DNA of 64,000 bases from UBA4427 sp046351135 (GTDB taxonomy: Bacteria > Myxococcota_A > UBA9160 > UBA4427): assembly GCA_046351135.1 (NCBI GenBank), contig JAXLZA010000008.1, forward strand, positions 209,324-273,323. The letters are read 5' to 3'. The translations under genes were made by a program, and so were the position numbers. Numbering within the stretch: position 1 is the first letter of the stretch; each line of letters starts with the position of its first letter. A model generated the notes under the pieces. That model worked only from the letters and a program-made list of their open reading frames with translations. It did no database searches and had not been told where the DNA came from. Of the stretch, positions 17,953-27,095 are shown piece by piece.

Positions 17953-18780
17953 ATGGGCGAGCGGGTGAAGGGCAAGGTGGCGATCGTGACCGGGGCGGCC
18001 TCGGGCATCGGCGAGGCGACGGCGAAGCTGCTGGCCTCCGAGGGCGCGAGCGTCGTCGTCGCCGACATGAACGCGGAGGGCGCCGAGCGCGTCGCCGCGG
18101 CGATCCGGGCGGCGGGCGGCAAGGCGGTCGCGCAGAAGACCGACGTCTCGAGCGAGGCGGAGATCCAGCGCATGATCCAGCGCGCCGTCAGCGAGTTCGG
18201 CGGGCTCCACATCCTCCACAACAACGCCGCCATGACCGCGGGCCACGAGCACGCCAACGACCTCGACCTGCTCACGATGACGGTCGAGTACTGGGATCGC
18301 TCCTTCAGCGTGAACCTGCGCGGTGCGATGCTCGCGGCCAAGCACGGCATCCCGGTCATGATCCGGAGCGGCGGCGGGGCGATCGTCAACACGTCGAGCA
18401 ACCAGTCGCTCGCCGGCGATCTCTCCCAGTTCGCCTACTCCGCGGCGAAGGCCGGCGTCAACGCCCTGACCCGCTCGATCGCGACGACCTACGGCCGCAG
18501 CGGCATCCGCTGCAACACCGTCTCCCCCGGCCACATCGCCACGCCCTCGAGCACGGCCTCGGTCTCGCCCGAGATGAGCGACGCGATCGTCGCGAACAAC
18601 CTGATCCCCCGCGCCGGGCGCGCCGAGGACCTGGCCCACGCGGTCCTCTACCTCGTCTCGGACGAGGCTTCGTTCGTGACCGGTCAGCTGATCTCGATCG
18701 ACGGCGGACAGATGGCCCACCTGCCGCACTACTCGTACCTGATCTCCTCCGGCGCCCGGACGACGAACAAGGCGAAGTAG
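17953..18780 (+). CDS. Short-chain dehydrogenase/reductase (SDR)
   Basis: This is a 275-residue classical SDR: VAIVTGAASGIGEATA, NNAAM, NTSSNQS (catalytic Ser), Y-x3-K in FAYSAAKAGVNAL, IRCNTVSPGHIATP and the C-terminal LISIDGGQMA. It resembles hydroxysteroid/3-oxoacyl-type dehydrogenases, but no motif fixes the substrate. It is last in the plus-strand group. It is convergent with the ltp2-like gene, whose stop lies 8 bases away, and no terminator hairpin fits in the gap. Confidence 0.92.
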   Translation: MGERVKGKVAIVTGAASGIGEATAKLLASEGASVVVADMNAEGAERVAAAIRAAGGKAVAQKTDVSSEAEIQRMIQRAVSEFGGLHILHNNAAMTAGHEHANDLDLLTMTVEYWDRSFSVNLRGAMLAAKHGIPVMIRSGGGAIVNTSSNQSLAGDLSQFAYSAAKAGVNALTRSIATTYGRSGIRCNTVSPGHIATPSSTASVSPEMSDAIVANNLIPRAGRAEDLAHAVLYLVSDEASFVTGQLISIDGGQMAHLPHYSYLISSGARTTNKAK

Positions 18781-18787
18781 GCGCGCG

Positions 18788-19957
18788 TCAGGCCTGGCCG
18801 AAGATGACCGCCCCCGTCGGCACGCCGACGCCGGAGGTCACGAGGACGTGCTCGACGCCCTCGGGCTGGTTGCACGAGGTCCCGCGGATCAGCCGCACGC
18901 CTTCGGCGAGGTTGTTCACGCCGTGGAGATAGGCCTCCGAGAGGAGGCCGCCGTGGGTGTTGTTCGGCAGCGCGCCGCCGAGGGTCAGCGACTTGTCCGT
19001 CACGAAGTCCTTCGCCTCGCCCCGGCCGCAGAAGCCGTAGGCCTCGAGCTGCATCAGGACCTCGGGCGTGAAGGCGTCGTAGAGGCACGCCGCGTCGATG
19101 TCCTTCGGCCCGAGCCCGCTCTGCTCGTAGACGATCTTCCCGGCGAGCTCCATCTCCGGGAGCCAGGCGAGGTCGTCGCGGTAGAAGCTCGTCATCTGCT
19201 CCTGCCCCTCGAAGGACGCCTGCGTCACCCCGCGGATCACCGCCGGCTTCTGCTTCATGTCCTTCGCCCGCTCCGTCGAGGTCACGAGCAGCGCGCAGCC
19301 ACCGTCGTCCTCCTGGCAGCAGTCGAAGAGCCGCAGCGGCTCGCAGATCATCCGCGCGTTCATGTAGTCGTCCATCGTCATCGGCTTGCCGCGCATCGCC
19401 GCGTTCGGGTTGTTCTGGGCGTGCTTGCGTTGCGTGATGGCGACGTGGGCCAGATGCTCGACGGTGGCGCCGTATTTGTGCATGTAGAGCTTGGCCTGGA
19501 GCGCGATCCAGGAGGCCGGGGTCAAGAGGCCGAAGGGCATGTACCAGGACCAGTGGATCAGGTCGCTCGTGATGACCTGGCCCGAGACGCCCTGCCCCAT
19601 GCGCTGGCCGGAGCGGCCGTTCAGCGCGCGGTAGACGACGACGTTCTTCGCCATGCCGGTCGCGACGGCCATCGCCGCGTGGGCGACGAGGCCGACGGCG
19701 GCGCCGCCCCCGTAGTTGACCTTGCTCCAGAAGGTCATGTCGCCGATGCCGACGGCGCGGGCGACCTCGACCTCGTCGCTCGAGTCCATCGTGTAGGAGA
19801 CGAGGCCGTCGACGTCCGAGGGCCGCAGCCCCGCGTCGTCGATCGCCTTGCGCACGGCCTCGGACGCGAGGGCGAGCTCGGAGACGCCGGACTTCTTCGT
19901 GTAGGCCGTCTGGCCGATTCCGGCGATGGCGGCGGCGTTGTGGATCGGGCTCTTCAT
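18788..19957 (-). CDS. ltp2: Thiolase-superfamily lipid-transfer protein / aldolase, Ltp2-like
   Basis: This 389-residue thiolase fold belongs to the lipid-transfer-protein branch (AAIAGIGQTAYTKKSG, VDGLVSYTMDSSDEVEVARA). At the place of the thiolase nucleophile it has NYGGGAAVGLVAHAA, without Cys, as in retro-aldolases such as Ltp2. The C-terminal half retains DAFTPEVLMQLEAYGFC and NTHGGLLSEAYLHG. In steroid side-chain degradation Ltp2 works with the ChsH2 DUF35 domain to cleave 17-hydroxy acyl-CoA. Here chsH1- and chsH2-like genes are directly upstream in the same order. The specific substrate is inference. Confidence 0.8.
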   Translation of the reverse strand: MKSPIHNAAAIAGIGQTAYTKKSGVSELALASEAVRKAIDDAGLRPSDVDGLVSYTMDSSDEVEVARAVGIGDMTFWSKVNYGGGAAVGLVAHAAMAVATGMAKNVVVYRALNGRSGQRMGQGVSGQVITSDLIHWSWYMPFGLLTPASWIALQAKLYMHKYGATVEHLAHVAITQRKHAQNNPNAAMRGKPMTMDDYMNARMICEPLRLFDCCQEDDGGCALLVTSTERAKDMKQKPAVIRGVTQASFEGQEQMTSFYRDDLAWLPEMELAGKIVYEQSGLGPKDIDAACLYDAFTPEVLMQLEAYGFCGRGEAKDFVTDKSLTLGGALPNNTHGGLLSEAYLHGVNNLAEGVRLIRGTSCNQPEGVEHVLVTSGVGVPTGAVIFGQA

Positions 19958-20024
19958 GGTGGACTCGTCTCGTGTGTCGGGTTCGGGAGGTTCGGTCGGG
20001 GACGGACGATGCGATCGCGCGGGG

Positions 20025-20435
20025 CTAGGCCGGCAGCGTCAGCGTGAAGGTCGCCGTCACGTGATTGCCCCAGGCGTTGTTGCCCGAGACCTCGACGTCG
20101 ACGGAGCGGTCGGCCTTCGCGACGACCTTGCCGCGGAGCTTCAGCACGTCGCCCGGCATGTTCGGCCCGCCGAGCTTCGTCCGGACGCGGGTCACGATCG
20201 CGTCGACCCCGGCCCAGTCCGTCACGTAGCGGGAGCAGAGCCCCTGGGTGGTCAGGATGTTCATGAACATGTCGGGGAGGCCCTGCGCGACCGCCGCGTC
20301 GCGGTCGTGATGGACCGGGGTGTAGTCGCGGGAGGCCATGGCGCCCCCGGCGACCAGGGTCGCCGTCGTCTTGATGTCGAGGGGCGGCAGCTCCTGGCCG
20401 ACCGCGAGCTCGCTCGCCTTGAAGGTCTTCGTCAT
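20025..20435 (-). CDS. chsH1: MaoC-like hydratase subunit, ChsH1-like
   Basis: This is a 136-residue single hot-dog domain (MTKTFKASELAVGQELPPL ... TRVRTKLGGPNMPGDVLKL). DYTPVHHDRDAAV corresponds to the hydratase motif of R-hydratases (D-x4-H). It starts only 8 bases after the stop of the ChsH2-like gene, which suggests translational coupling and a stoichiometric complex. In the known enzyme, ChsH1 supplies the active site and ChsH2 the partner hot dog of a heteromeric enoyl-CoA hydratase. It is followed by the ltp2-like gene after 67 bases. Confidence 0.8.
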   Translation of the reverse strand: MTKTFKASELAVGQELPPLDIKTTATLVAGGAMASRDYTPVHHDRDAAVAQGLPDMFMNILTTQGLCSRYVTDWAGVDAIVTRVRTKLGGPNMPGDVLKLRGKVVAKADRSVDVEVSGNNAWGNHVTATFTLTLPA

Positions 20436-20443
20436 GTCGTCCT

Positions 20444-21445
20444 CTACTTCGTCTTCGCCGGTCGGAAGAACGGGATCTTGAAGCCGTCCTCGTCCTGGTG
20501 GATCAGGAGCTCGACGGGCATGCCGATCTGGACCGCCTCGGGCTTGCACTCGACCAGCGTCGACGCCATCCGCTCGCCCTCCTCGAGGTCGACGATGATC
20601 GAGACGATCGGGTAGTCGTAGCCCGGGAACTGCGGGTAGTGGATCACGGTGAAGGTGTGGATCTTCCCGCGACCGGACGCGGCGATGGAGTCGAATCTCT
20701 GCGATCCGCACGCGTCGCACATCGGACGCGGCGGATGACGAAGCTTCCCGCAATCCGCACACCGCTGGATCGGCAGCACGTTCTCCTTCGCGACCTTCTC
20801 CCACCACCAGCCGTTGTCCTGGCCCATCGGCGGCTTGATCCGGGTCGGCTTCGCGGCGACGGCCGCGCCCTTCCCGTCCTTCGCCGTGGCCCCGCCCGCG
20901 GCCGCCCCGGCCTCGGCCGGCGGCTTGTAGCGCAGCACGCGGAAGCTCATCGAGCCGAGCTCCTCGCCCCGCTCGTTCCAGAAGTTCGTGCGCGTCGTGA
21001 TGAAGTATCCGATGCCGCGCCCCGTCGCCTTCTCGTCGGAAATCTCGGCGATCACCGTCTCGGCGCTCACCTTCTCGCCGAGGCGCAGGTAGCGCGTGTA
21101 GTTCTCCTCGGTGTTGGTCCCGAGGACGCCGGTGTAGCCGTGGTCGGCGAGGAACTTGTGGAGGCGGTGCTGCTCGTTCTTCGGCTCGTCGTAGCCCTCG
21201 TGCATGGCCCAGCCTTCCATGACCCAGGCCTGCAGCATCGTCGGCGGCGCCTTGATCTCGCCGTGGACCGTCTTCTTGGCCGCCGCCGCGTCGAGATGGG
21301 CGGGGTTCGTCTCGCCCATCGCGTCGCACCACTGCCGGATCATCGGCTCGTTGACCGGATCGCGGCCCTCGATGCGCGGTCCGATCGGGCGCCCGACGAA
21401 GCTCCGCAGCTGCGCCTCGAAGGCCTTCTTCTCGTTCTCGTTCAT
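20444..21445 (-). CDS. chsH2: MaoC hot-dog plus DUF35 OB-fold protein, ChsH2-like
   Basis: The protein has 333 residues. The N-terminal MaoC-type hot-dog domain (residues 1 to about 165) contains RFVG-type text SFVGRPIGPRIEG and AMGETNPAHLD. A low-complexity Ala/Gly/Lys linker follows (about 170-200). The C-terminal DUF35 domain has a zinc ribbon with C229, C232, C243 and C246 (CADC ... CDAC) and an OB fold (GKIHTFTVIHYPQFPGYDYP). The same fusion is seen in ChsH2 of actinobacteria, where DUF35 docks on Ltp2. ATG 21445 follows AAGGAA. Order chsH2-chsH1-ltp2 is conserved here. Confidence 0.82.
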   Translation of the reverse strand: MNENEKKAFEAQLRSFVGRPIGPRIEGRDPVNEPMIRQWCDAMGETNPAHLDAAAAKKTVHGEIKAPPTMLQAWVMEGWAMHEGYDEPKNEQHRLHKFLADHGYTGVLGTNTEENYTRYLRLGEKVSAETVIAEISDEKATGRGIGYFITTRTNFWNERGEELGSMSFRVLRYKPPAEAGAAAGGATAKDGKGAAVAAKPTRIKPPMGQDNGWWWEKVAKENVLPIQRCADCGKLRHPPRPMCDACGSQRFDSIAASGRGKIHTFTVIHYPQFPGYDYPIVSIIVDLEEGERMASTLVECKPEAVQIGMPVELLIHQDEDGFKIPFFRPAKTK

Positions 21446-21579
21446 GGGGATTCCTTGCTTTCGAAGGGGGCCGACGGTGGGCACCGCCGGAAGAAACGGA
21501 CGCGGCCGACGTCGCGATCGCTCGCGCGATCGGCATCGGCCGCGTCGGACGCGCCGCGTCCCGCTGGTCCGGAACCTCG

Positions 21580-23304
21580 CTAGGCGGCGCGGCCTCCGGG
21601 CACCTCGACCGTCCGGGTATGGCGGCCGCTGCGCAGGACGGTGCCCGGGCGAGCGCCCGTGTCCTTGCCGTGGGCGACGATCTCGACGCCGTTCGCGAAC
21701 ACGTGATCGATGCCCTTCGCGTCGGCATAGAGCCGGCCGGCGCCGCCCGGGAGATCGAACTTCGTGTAGGTGTCGCCGAGGCCGATGGTCTCGGGATCGA
21801 AGACGACGAGATCGGCGTACCAGCCGACCTCGACGCGTCCGCGCTCCTTCAAGCCATAGTACTTCGCCGGGACCTCCGTCAGCTGATGGATCGCGTCCTC
21901 GAGGGAGATCAGCTTGCGCTTGCGGACGCCCTCGCCGAGGACCTGGGAGGAGAATGCGAAGGTGTCGATCATGTCGAGATGGGCTCCGGCGTCCGAAGCA
22001 CCGATGATCGTGCGGTCGTCCTTCCAGAGCTTCGCCCGCATCTCCCAGGTCGCGTCGTCGGTCCCCATCGTCGGGGGCATGAAGTAGGTCAGGAGATCGT
22101 CCTCGATCGCGATGTCGAGCAGCGCGTCGAGGGGCGCCTTGCCGAGCTCCTTCGCGATGTCGCCGATCGTCCGGCCCTTGTACTTGCGCAGCTTCGGCGA
22201 GTGGACCTGGTCGACGGTGAAGAGCTCCCAGCGCGCGAGCATGTGCATCGGCGAAGCGGGGTTCTGTGCGTCCTCGGCGAGCTGCTTGCGGTTGGCAGGC
22301 TTCTTCAGGAACGCGATCCGCTCCTCGATCGGCATCCGGAAGAGCCGCGCCCAGTTGTAGATCGCGTCGAAGACGAAGCCGGCATGGAGATTGATCCGGA
22401 TCGTCATCGGCTGGGGCACCGTCAGCGCCACGACCTCCGCGCCCCGCGCCCGGGCGATGTCCGTCGCCTTCAGCTGCTGCTCGGCCTGGGCCAGGTTCTG
22501 GGAGTTCGGGACGAGCACGTTCCAGTTGACGGGCCGGTTCGCCGCGAGGGAGAGGTCGGCCATGTAGTTGGCCTCGGCCTCGCCCCAGCCCACGCCCGGC
22601 AGGAACTCGATCGTCGTTCCCTCGAAGTCGCGACACTGGCGCGCGAGGGTCAGCATCTCCTCCTTCGTCGCGTGGCGCGAAGGGACGGGATTGCCGTCGG
22701 CGTCGTTGTGGGTCGACGAGATCGTCGAGGAGAACCCGAGCCCGCCCTCGGCGAGGGACTGGCGCAGGACCTGGACCATCTTCTCGAGCTCCTGCGGCGT
22801 CGCGGCGTGGCCGACCGCGCGCTCGCCCATCACCGTCCGGCGGATCGCCGAGTGGCCGACCATGAAGCCCGCGTTGATCGAGAGCTTGTGCTCGAGCTTG
22901 TCGAGGTATTCGCCGAAGGTCCGCCAGTCCCAGGGCACGCCCTTCTCGAGGCTCTCGAGGGGCATGCCCTCGACCCGGGCCAGCATCTTCATCAGGTACT
23001 CGCCGGCCTCGGGCGCGAGCGGCGCGATCGAGAAGCCGCAGTTGCCCGCGATGACGGTCGTGACGCCGTGGTAGGGCGACGGCGAGAGCGTGCCGTCCCA
23101 GAAGGCCTGGGCGTCGTAATGCGTATGCACGTCGACGAAGCCCGGAGCGACAATCCTGCCCTTCGCGTCGATCGTCTGACGCGCGGCCTCGCTGATCTGG
23201 CCGATCGCCGCGATGCGGCCGTCGCGGATGCCGATGTCGGCCCGGCGTCCCGGCTTGCCCGTCCCGTCGACGAGCGTTCCACCCTGGATCAGATAGTCGA
23301 GCAT
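21580..23304 (-). CDS. N-acyl-D-amino-acid deacylase family amidohydrolase
   Basis: The protein has 574 residues. LDYLIQGGTLVDGTGKPGRR, metal-binding FVDVHTHYDAQAF, YHGVTTVIAGNCGFS, GASDAGAHLDM and GRVEVGWYADLVVFDPETI show an intact D-aminoacylase-like amidohydrolase. It is a diverged paralogue of the enzyme at 15177-16925. It is the second gene of a minus-strand operon: VOC protein, this gene (61-base gap), then after 134 bases the chsH2/chsH1/ltp2-like genes. Its constant company with CoA genes suggests a catabolic step on an amide or lactone, but no biochemical evidence can be drawn from sequence alone. Confidence 0.87.
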   Translation of the reverse strand: MLDYLIQGGTLVDGTGKPGRRADIGIRDGRIAAIGQISEAARQTIDAKGRIVAPGFVDVHTHYDAQAFWDGTLSPSPYHGVTTVIAGNCGFSIAPLAPEAGEYLMKMLARVEGMPLESLEKGVPWDWRTFGEYLDKLEHKLSINAGFMVGHSAIRRTVMGERAVGHAATPQELEKMVQVLRQSLAEGGLGFSSTISSTHNDADGNPVPSRHATKEEMLTLARQCRDFEGTTIEFLPGVGWGEAEANYMADLSLAANRPVNWNVLVPNSQNLAQAEQQLKATDIARARGAEVVALTVPQPMTIRINLHAGFVFDAIYNWARLFRMPIEERIAFLKKPANRKQLAEDAQNPASPMHMLARWELFTVDQVHSPKLRKYKGRTIGDIAKELGKAPLDALLDIAIEDDLLTYFMPPTMGTDDATWEMRAKLWKDDRTIIGASDAGAHLDMIDTFAFSSQVLGEGVRKRKLISLEDAIHQLTEVPAKYYGLKERGRVEVGWYADLVVFDPETIGLGDTYTKFDLPGGAGRLYADAKGIDHVFANGVEIVAHGKDTGARPGTVLRSGRHTRTVEVPGGRAA

Positions 23305-23365
23305 CGTTCACTCCTCGGCGGCCGATCGGGCCGCGCTGTGGGTTGATCGGTTCCGGTCCCGCCGC

Positions 23366-23821
23366 CTAGGCGAAGGTCCACGCCCGCTCGGGCTTCGAGC
23401 CGTCGGTGCGCTCCTGGCACTGCACGTCGAACCAGATCGGCAGCAGGTGCTTCACGTAGAAGGCGTGGGTCACGTGGGCCCCCGTCACGAGGTCCTCGTA
23501 CTCCTTGATCTGGACCCGCGGATCCCGCTCGCGCCACTTCTTCGCCTTCTCGAGCAGCTCGTCGACCTCGGCGCGGGTGTCGTAGAGCAGGCCGAGGTGG
23601 TCGTAGCCGGGGCTCGAGAGATGCTTGTTCTGCTCGGTGACGAGGATGAACTGGCTGGTGTCGGGGTCGGTCCGGAGCAGCAGGCCGACCTGGCCGAGGA
23701 TCGGGACGTCGAGGGAGTCCCAGCCGAACAGGTCCCGGTAGAAGTCGGCGATCTCGCGGCGGGCGGAGGCGAGGTGGCCGACCGGGAGCGTCAGCTCCAT
23801 GTGATTGAAGCGCGCAGGCAT
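23366..23821 (-). CDS. VOC-superfamily (glyoxalase/dioxygenase-like) protein
   Basis: The protein has 151 residues from the second ATG; GGAGG sits 6 bases before it but touches the first ATG (23827). One vicinal-oxygen-chelate unit pair: RFNHMELTLPVGHLASARRE, FYRDLFGWDSLDVPI, SSPGYDHLGLLYDTRAEVDE, VTHAFYVKHLLPIWFDVQC. Metal-ligand candidates are H (NHMEL), H (YDHLG) and a C-terminal Asp/Glu. It opens the operon that carries the chsH-like genes, so an isomerase or dioxygenase step on the same substrate is plausible. Confidence 0.78.
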   Translation of the reverse strand: MPARFNHMELTLPVGHLASARREIADFYRDLFGWDSLDVPILGQVGLLLRTDPDTSQFILVTEQNKHLSSPGYDHLGLLYDTRAEVDELLEKAKKWRERDPRVQIKEYEDLVTGAHVTHAFYVKHLLPIWFDVQCQERTDGSKPERAWTFA

Positions 23822-23919
23822 GGGCATCCTCCGGCGGAGCGGGGGCCGGGACAGAAAGCCCCGGGCCCGCCGATGCTAGCATGCGAGGCCGACCCGGCCC
23901 GGGCGTCCGGCCACTGGCC

Positions 23920-25131
23920 TCACTCGGCCCGGAGCGCCTCCACCGGCTCGAGTCGCGCCGCCCGCTGGGCCGGCCCGACCCCCGAGAGCAGCCCCGCCGC
24001 CACGCTCACGACCAGGGACGCCACGACGTAGCCGGTCGGAGCCGAGGCCGGGAGCTCCGGCAGGACGAGGCGCACGAGCAGGACGACGAGCCCGCCGAAG
24101 GCCAGACCGGCGAGCCCCCCGACCGTCGTCAGCAGGATCGCCTCGACCAGGAACAGGTCCCGGACCTGCCTCCCGGTTGCACCGAGGGCGCGCATCAGCC
24201 CGACCTCCCCGACCCGCTCGCCCACCGAGATCCACATCATCGTGAAGATCCCGATCGAGCCCACGAGCAGCGAGATCGCCGCGATCACCGCGATCCCTGC
24301 GGTGATCACGTCCATGACCCGGCCGAAGACCGCGAGCATCTCCGACTGCGACACGATCGTGAAGTCCTCCTCGCCGCGATGGCGCGCCTTCAGGATCCGG
24401 CGCGCCGCGGCGATCGCGGCGTCGGTGAGGCCGTCGTGGGCGAACATCACGTGGATCTCCTGCAGCTCCGCGAGGTTGAAGATCCGCATGGCCGTCGCGA
24501 CCGGGATGTAGGCGGTGTCGTCGAGGTCCATGCCGAGGACCTGGCCCTTCGGCGCCATCACCCCGACCACCCGCAGCCGCGAGCCCGCGATCCGCACGCT
24601 GCGGCCGAGGGCGTTGTCCTCACCGAAGAGCTCCTGCTTGAGCTTCGGCCCGAGCACCGCCACCGACCCGCCCCGGCGCGGATCGCCGGCCGGCAGGAAC
24701 TCGCCCATCGCGATCTCGGCCTTGATCGTCGCCGGGAAGCCCGCCGTCGTCCCGTACACGATCACGCTGCGGCCCCGGGCGTTGCCCTCGACCCGGGCCT
24801 GGCCGAGAGCGATCGGCACGACCGACTGCAGGACGGGGGCGCGGGCGAGCGCCTCGGCGTCGTCGATCGTGAGCTTCTGGTTCGATCCGAAGAGCGAGGA
24901 CGGGACGCCGTGGGTCTCCGTCTTGCCGGGCTGGATCTGCAGCAGGTTCGTCCCGAACTGGGAGAACTCGTCGACCATGTAGCGCCGGGCGCCCTCGCCG
25001 AGGGAGGTCAGCAGGATGACGGCGGCGACGCCGATCGCGATGCCGAGCATCGAGAGCGCGGTCCGCAGGCGGTGGCCCGCGAAGGTCCCGAGGGAGAGGC
25101 GCAGCAGATCGTCGGCCGAGAGTCGCGACAC
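23920..25131 (-). CDS. MacB-type ABC transporter permease (second copy)
   Basis: The protein has 403 residues. It has one N-terminal membrane helix (LRTALSMLGIAIGVAAVILLT), a large periplasmic MacB_PCD domain (about 45-270), then three helices in the FtsX domain ending ERVGEVGLMRALGATGRQVR and PAQRAARLEPVEALRAE. These are MacB/FtsX hallmarks. It lies 18 bases after a paralogous permease, with which it can form the transmembrane heterodimer served by the ATPase at 26352. The system probably performs mechanotransmission-type export from the periplasm or lipoprotein/lipid extraction. Confidence 0.9.
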   Translation of the reverse strand: MSRLSADDLLRLSLGTFAGHRLRTALSMLGIAIGVAAVILLTSLGEGARRYMVDEFSQFGTNLLQIQPGKTETHGVPSSLFGSNQKLTIDDAEALARAPVLQSVVPIALGQARVEGNARGRSVIVYGTTAGFPATIKAEIAMGEFLPAGDPRRGGSVAVLGPKLKQELFGEDNALGRSVRIAGSRLRVVGVMAPKGQVLGMDLDDTAYIPVATAMRIFNLAELQEIHVMFAHDGLTDAAIAAARRILKARHRGEEDFTIVSQSEMLAVFGRVMDVITAGIAVIAAISLLVGSIGIFTMMWISVGERVGEVGLMRALGATGRQVRDLFLVEAILLTTVGGLAGLAFGGLVVLLVRLVLPELPASAPTGYVVASLVVSVAAGLLSGVGPAQRAARLEPVEALRAE

Positions 25132-25149
25132 GAGCCGTCCTTCCTCCGC

Positions 25150-26355
25150 CTAATGCCCGCGCAGGGCGTCGACCGGGTCGAGGCGCGCCGCGCGCCAGGC
25201 CGGCAGGACGCCGAAGAGGATGCCCGTCCCGAGCGAGAGCCCGAGCACCGCCGCGATCGCCCAGGTCGGCGTGACGAGCTCGACCGCGGGATAGAGCGAG
25301 CGGCCGAAGGCGACGAGCGCCGTCCCGAGGGCGAGCCCGATGGCCCCTCCGGCGATCGAGAGCAGCGCCGACTCGACGAGGAAGAGCACGAGGATCTGCC
25401 GCCGGCTCGCGCCGACCGCCTTCATGAGACCGACCTCGTCGGTGCGCTCGGAGACCGCGACGAGCATTACGTTCATGATCCCGATGCCCGCCACTGCGAG
25501 GCTGATGGCCGCGATCCCCGCGACCGCGAGGGTCAGGATCCGCAGGATCGACCCGAGCGACGTCATGATCGCGTCCTGGCTGATGCAGGTGAAGTCCTCC
25601 TCGTCGTGGCGCTCGATCAGCAGCTGCTTCACCTGCTCGGCGACGCGCTTCTGGTCCGAGCGCGGCCGGAGATCGAGCATGACCCGGGTCAGCGAGCTCT
25701 TGTTCGCGAGGCGCATGACGGTGGCCACCGGCGCGAAGACCGACTCGTCGATCTGGAGCCCGAGCTGGGTCCCCCGCTCCGCGAGCACCCCGATGACCCG
25801 CATCCGCGAGCCGCTGAAGCGCACCGTCCGGCCGAGGGCGTTCTCGTTGCCGAAGAGCTCCTGCGCGACGGTGTGGCCGAGGACGACGACGGCCGCGCCG
25901 CGGGTCATGTCGCCCGGGGGCAGGAAGGTCCCCGCGGCGAGCTCGAGGCGCTGCATCCGCTCGAAGGCCGCGACCGTCCCGACCATCGGGACCTGGCGGT
26001 TGCGCCCGCCGTGGCGGAGCTGGCCGGAGGTCGCCGAGACCGGGATCGCCTCGCGCACCGCCGTGATCCGGCGACCGAGATGGCGCGCGTCCTCGAGCGT
26101 CAGGTCGTTCGGCATGCCGCCGATCCCCATCGGCATGCCGCCCGTCGTCTCGTTGCGCCCCGGCGCGATCACGATGATCGAGCTCCCGAGGCTCGCGAAC
26201 TGGTCGTCCACGTAGCGCAGCGCCCCCTCGCCGATCGCCGTGAGGCTGGTGACGGCGACGACGCCGATCACCACCCCGAGCAGCGACAGCGCGCTGCGCC
26301 GTCGGTTCGTGAGCAGCGACTGGCCCGCCATGCGGAGGAAGTCGAGGACGATCAC
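25150..26355 (-). CDS. MacB-type ABC transporter permease (first copy)
   Basis: The protein has 401 residues. It has the same layout as its neighbour: helix (RSALSLLGVVIGVVAVTSLTA), periplasmic MacB_PCD domain and C-terminal FtsX domain (ERTDEVGLMKAVGASRRQIL ... PAWRAARLDPVDALRGH). Its ATG overlaps the stop of the ATPase gene (ATGA at 26355-26352), so translation is coupled. Two different permeases in one operon indicate a heterodimer instead of the MacB homodimer, and the nucleotide-binding domain is a separate protein. Confidence 0.91.
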   Translation of the reverse strand: MIVLDFLRMAGQSLLTNRRRSALSLLGVVIGVVAVTSLTAIGEGALRYVDDQFASLGSSIIVIAPGRNETTGGMPMGIGGMPNDLTLEDARHLGRRITAVREAIPVSATSGQLRHGGRNRQVPMVGTVAAFERMQRLELAAGTFLPPGDMTRGAAVVVLGHTVAQELFGNENALGRTVRFSGSRMRVIGVLAERGTQLGLQIDESVFAPVATVMRLANKSSLTRVMLDLRPRSDQKRVAEQVKQLLIERHDEEDFTCISQDAIMTSLGSILRILTLAVAGIAAISLAVAGIGIMNVMLVAVSERTDEVGLMKAVGASRRQILVLFLVESALLSIAGGAIGLALGTALVAFGRSLYPAVELVTPTWAIAAVLGLSLGTGILFGVLPAWRAARLDPVDALRGH

Positions 26356-27095
26356 GGATCCACTCCACCGCCCGCCCCGGCGTCGCCGAAGTCGAAGAGG
26401 CGGTTCAGGTCCGTCACCTCGGACCCGGCGACGCGCTTCGCGATCGTGCCGTCGCGCAGGACGAGCACGCGATCGGCGCGGCGCGCGACCACCGGATCGT
26501 GGGTGACGACGACGAGCGTGCGGCCCTCGCGATGGAGCGCCGAGAGGACGTCGAGGACCTGGGCCCCGGACTTCGAGTCGAGATTGCCCGTCGGCTCGTC
26601 GGCGAGCAGCAGCCTCGGCCCCATGATCGTCGCCCGGGCGATCGCGACGCGCTGCTTCTGGCCGCCCGAGAGCTCGCTCGGCCGGTGGTGCGCGCGATCG
26701 GCGAGACCGACGGCGTCGAGGGCCGCCGCCGCGCGCTTGCGTCGCTCCGCCGCCGGGATGCCGGCGAAGACCATCGGGAGCGCCGCGTTCTCGAGGGCCG
26801 AGAGGCGGGGGATCAGGTGGAACGACTGGAAGATGAAGCCGATCCGACGCAGCCGGATGTCGGCGAGCTCCGCATCGGCGAGCCCGGCGACGTCGGCGCC
26901 GTCGAGGAAATAACGTCCCCGGGTCGGCGAGTCGAGGCAGCCGATGATGTTGAGGAGCGTGCTCTTGCCCGAGCCCGAGGGCCCCATGATGGCGACGTGC
27001 TCTCCGTCGGCGATCTCCTCGTCGACGCCGCGCAGGGCATGGAGCTCGTGGTCGCCCATGCGGTAGGTCCGCCAGAGATCCTCGACGCGGATCAC
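26352..27095 (-). CDS. ABC transporter ATP-binding protein (MacB/LolD-type)
   Basis: The protein has 247 residues. GTG 27095 overlaps the stop of the adaptor gene (GTGA), and RVEDLWRTYRMGDHELHAL is the usual start of LolD/MacB ATPases. Walker A GPSGSGKST at 38-46, Q-loop FIFQSFHLIPRLSALENA, signature LSGGQKQRVAIARA, Walker B LLLADEPTGNLDS and H-loop VVVTHD are all intact. It should energise the two permeases downstream. The four overlapping or closely spaced genes 28297-23920 form one operon. Confidence 0.95.
   Translation of the reverse strand: MIRVEDLWRTYRMGDHELHALRGVDEEIADGEHVAIMGPSGSGKSTLLNIIGCLDSPTRGRYFLDGADVAGLADAELADIRLRRIGFIFQSFHLIPRLSALENAALPMVFAGIPAAERRKRAAAALDAVGLADRAHHRPSELSGGQKQRVAIARATIMGPRLLLADEPTGNLDSKSGAQVLDVLSALHREGRTLVVVTHDPVVARRADRVLVLRDGTIAKRVAGSEVTDLNRLFDFGDAGAGGGVDP

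Noticed and set aside
20444..23311. A continuous minus-strand frame that would fuse an upstream 600-codon segment to the ChsH2-like protein.
   Set aside because: The upstream part is an out-of-frame reading of the amidohydrolase at 21580-23304. A good start with AAGGAA exists at 21445, so there is no real fusion.
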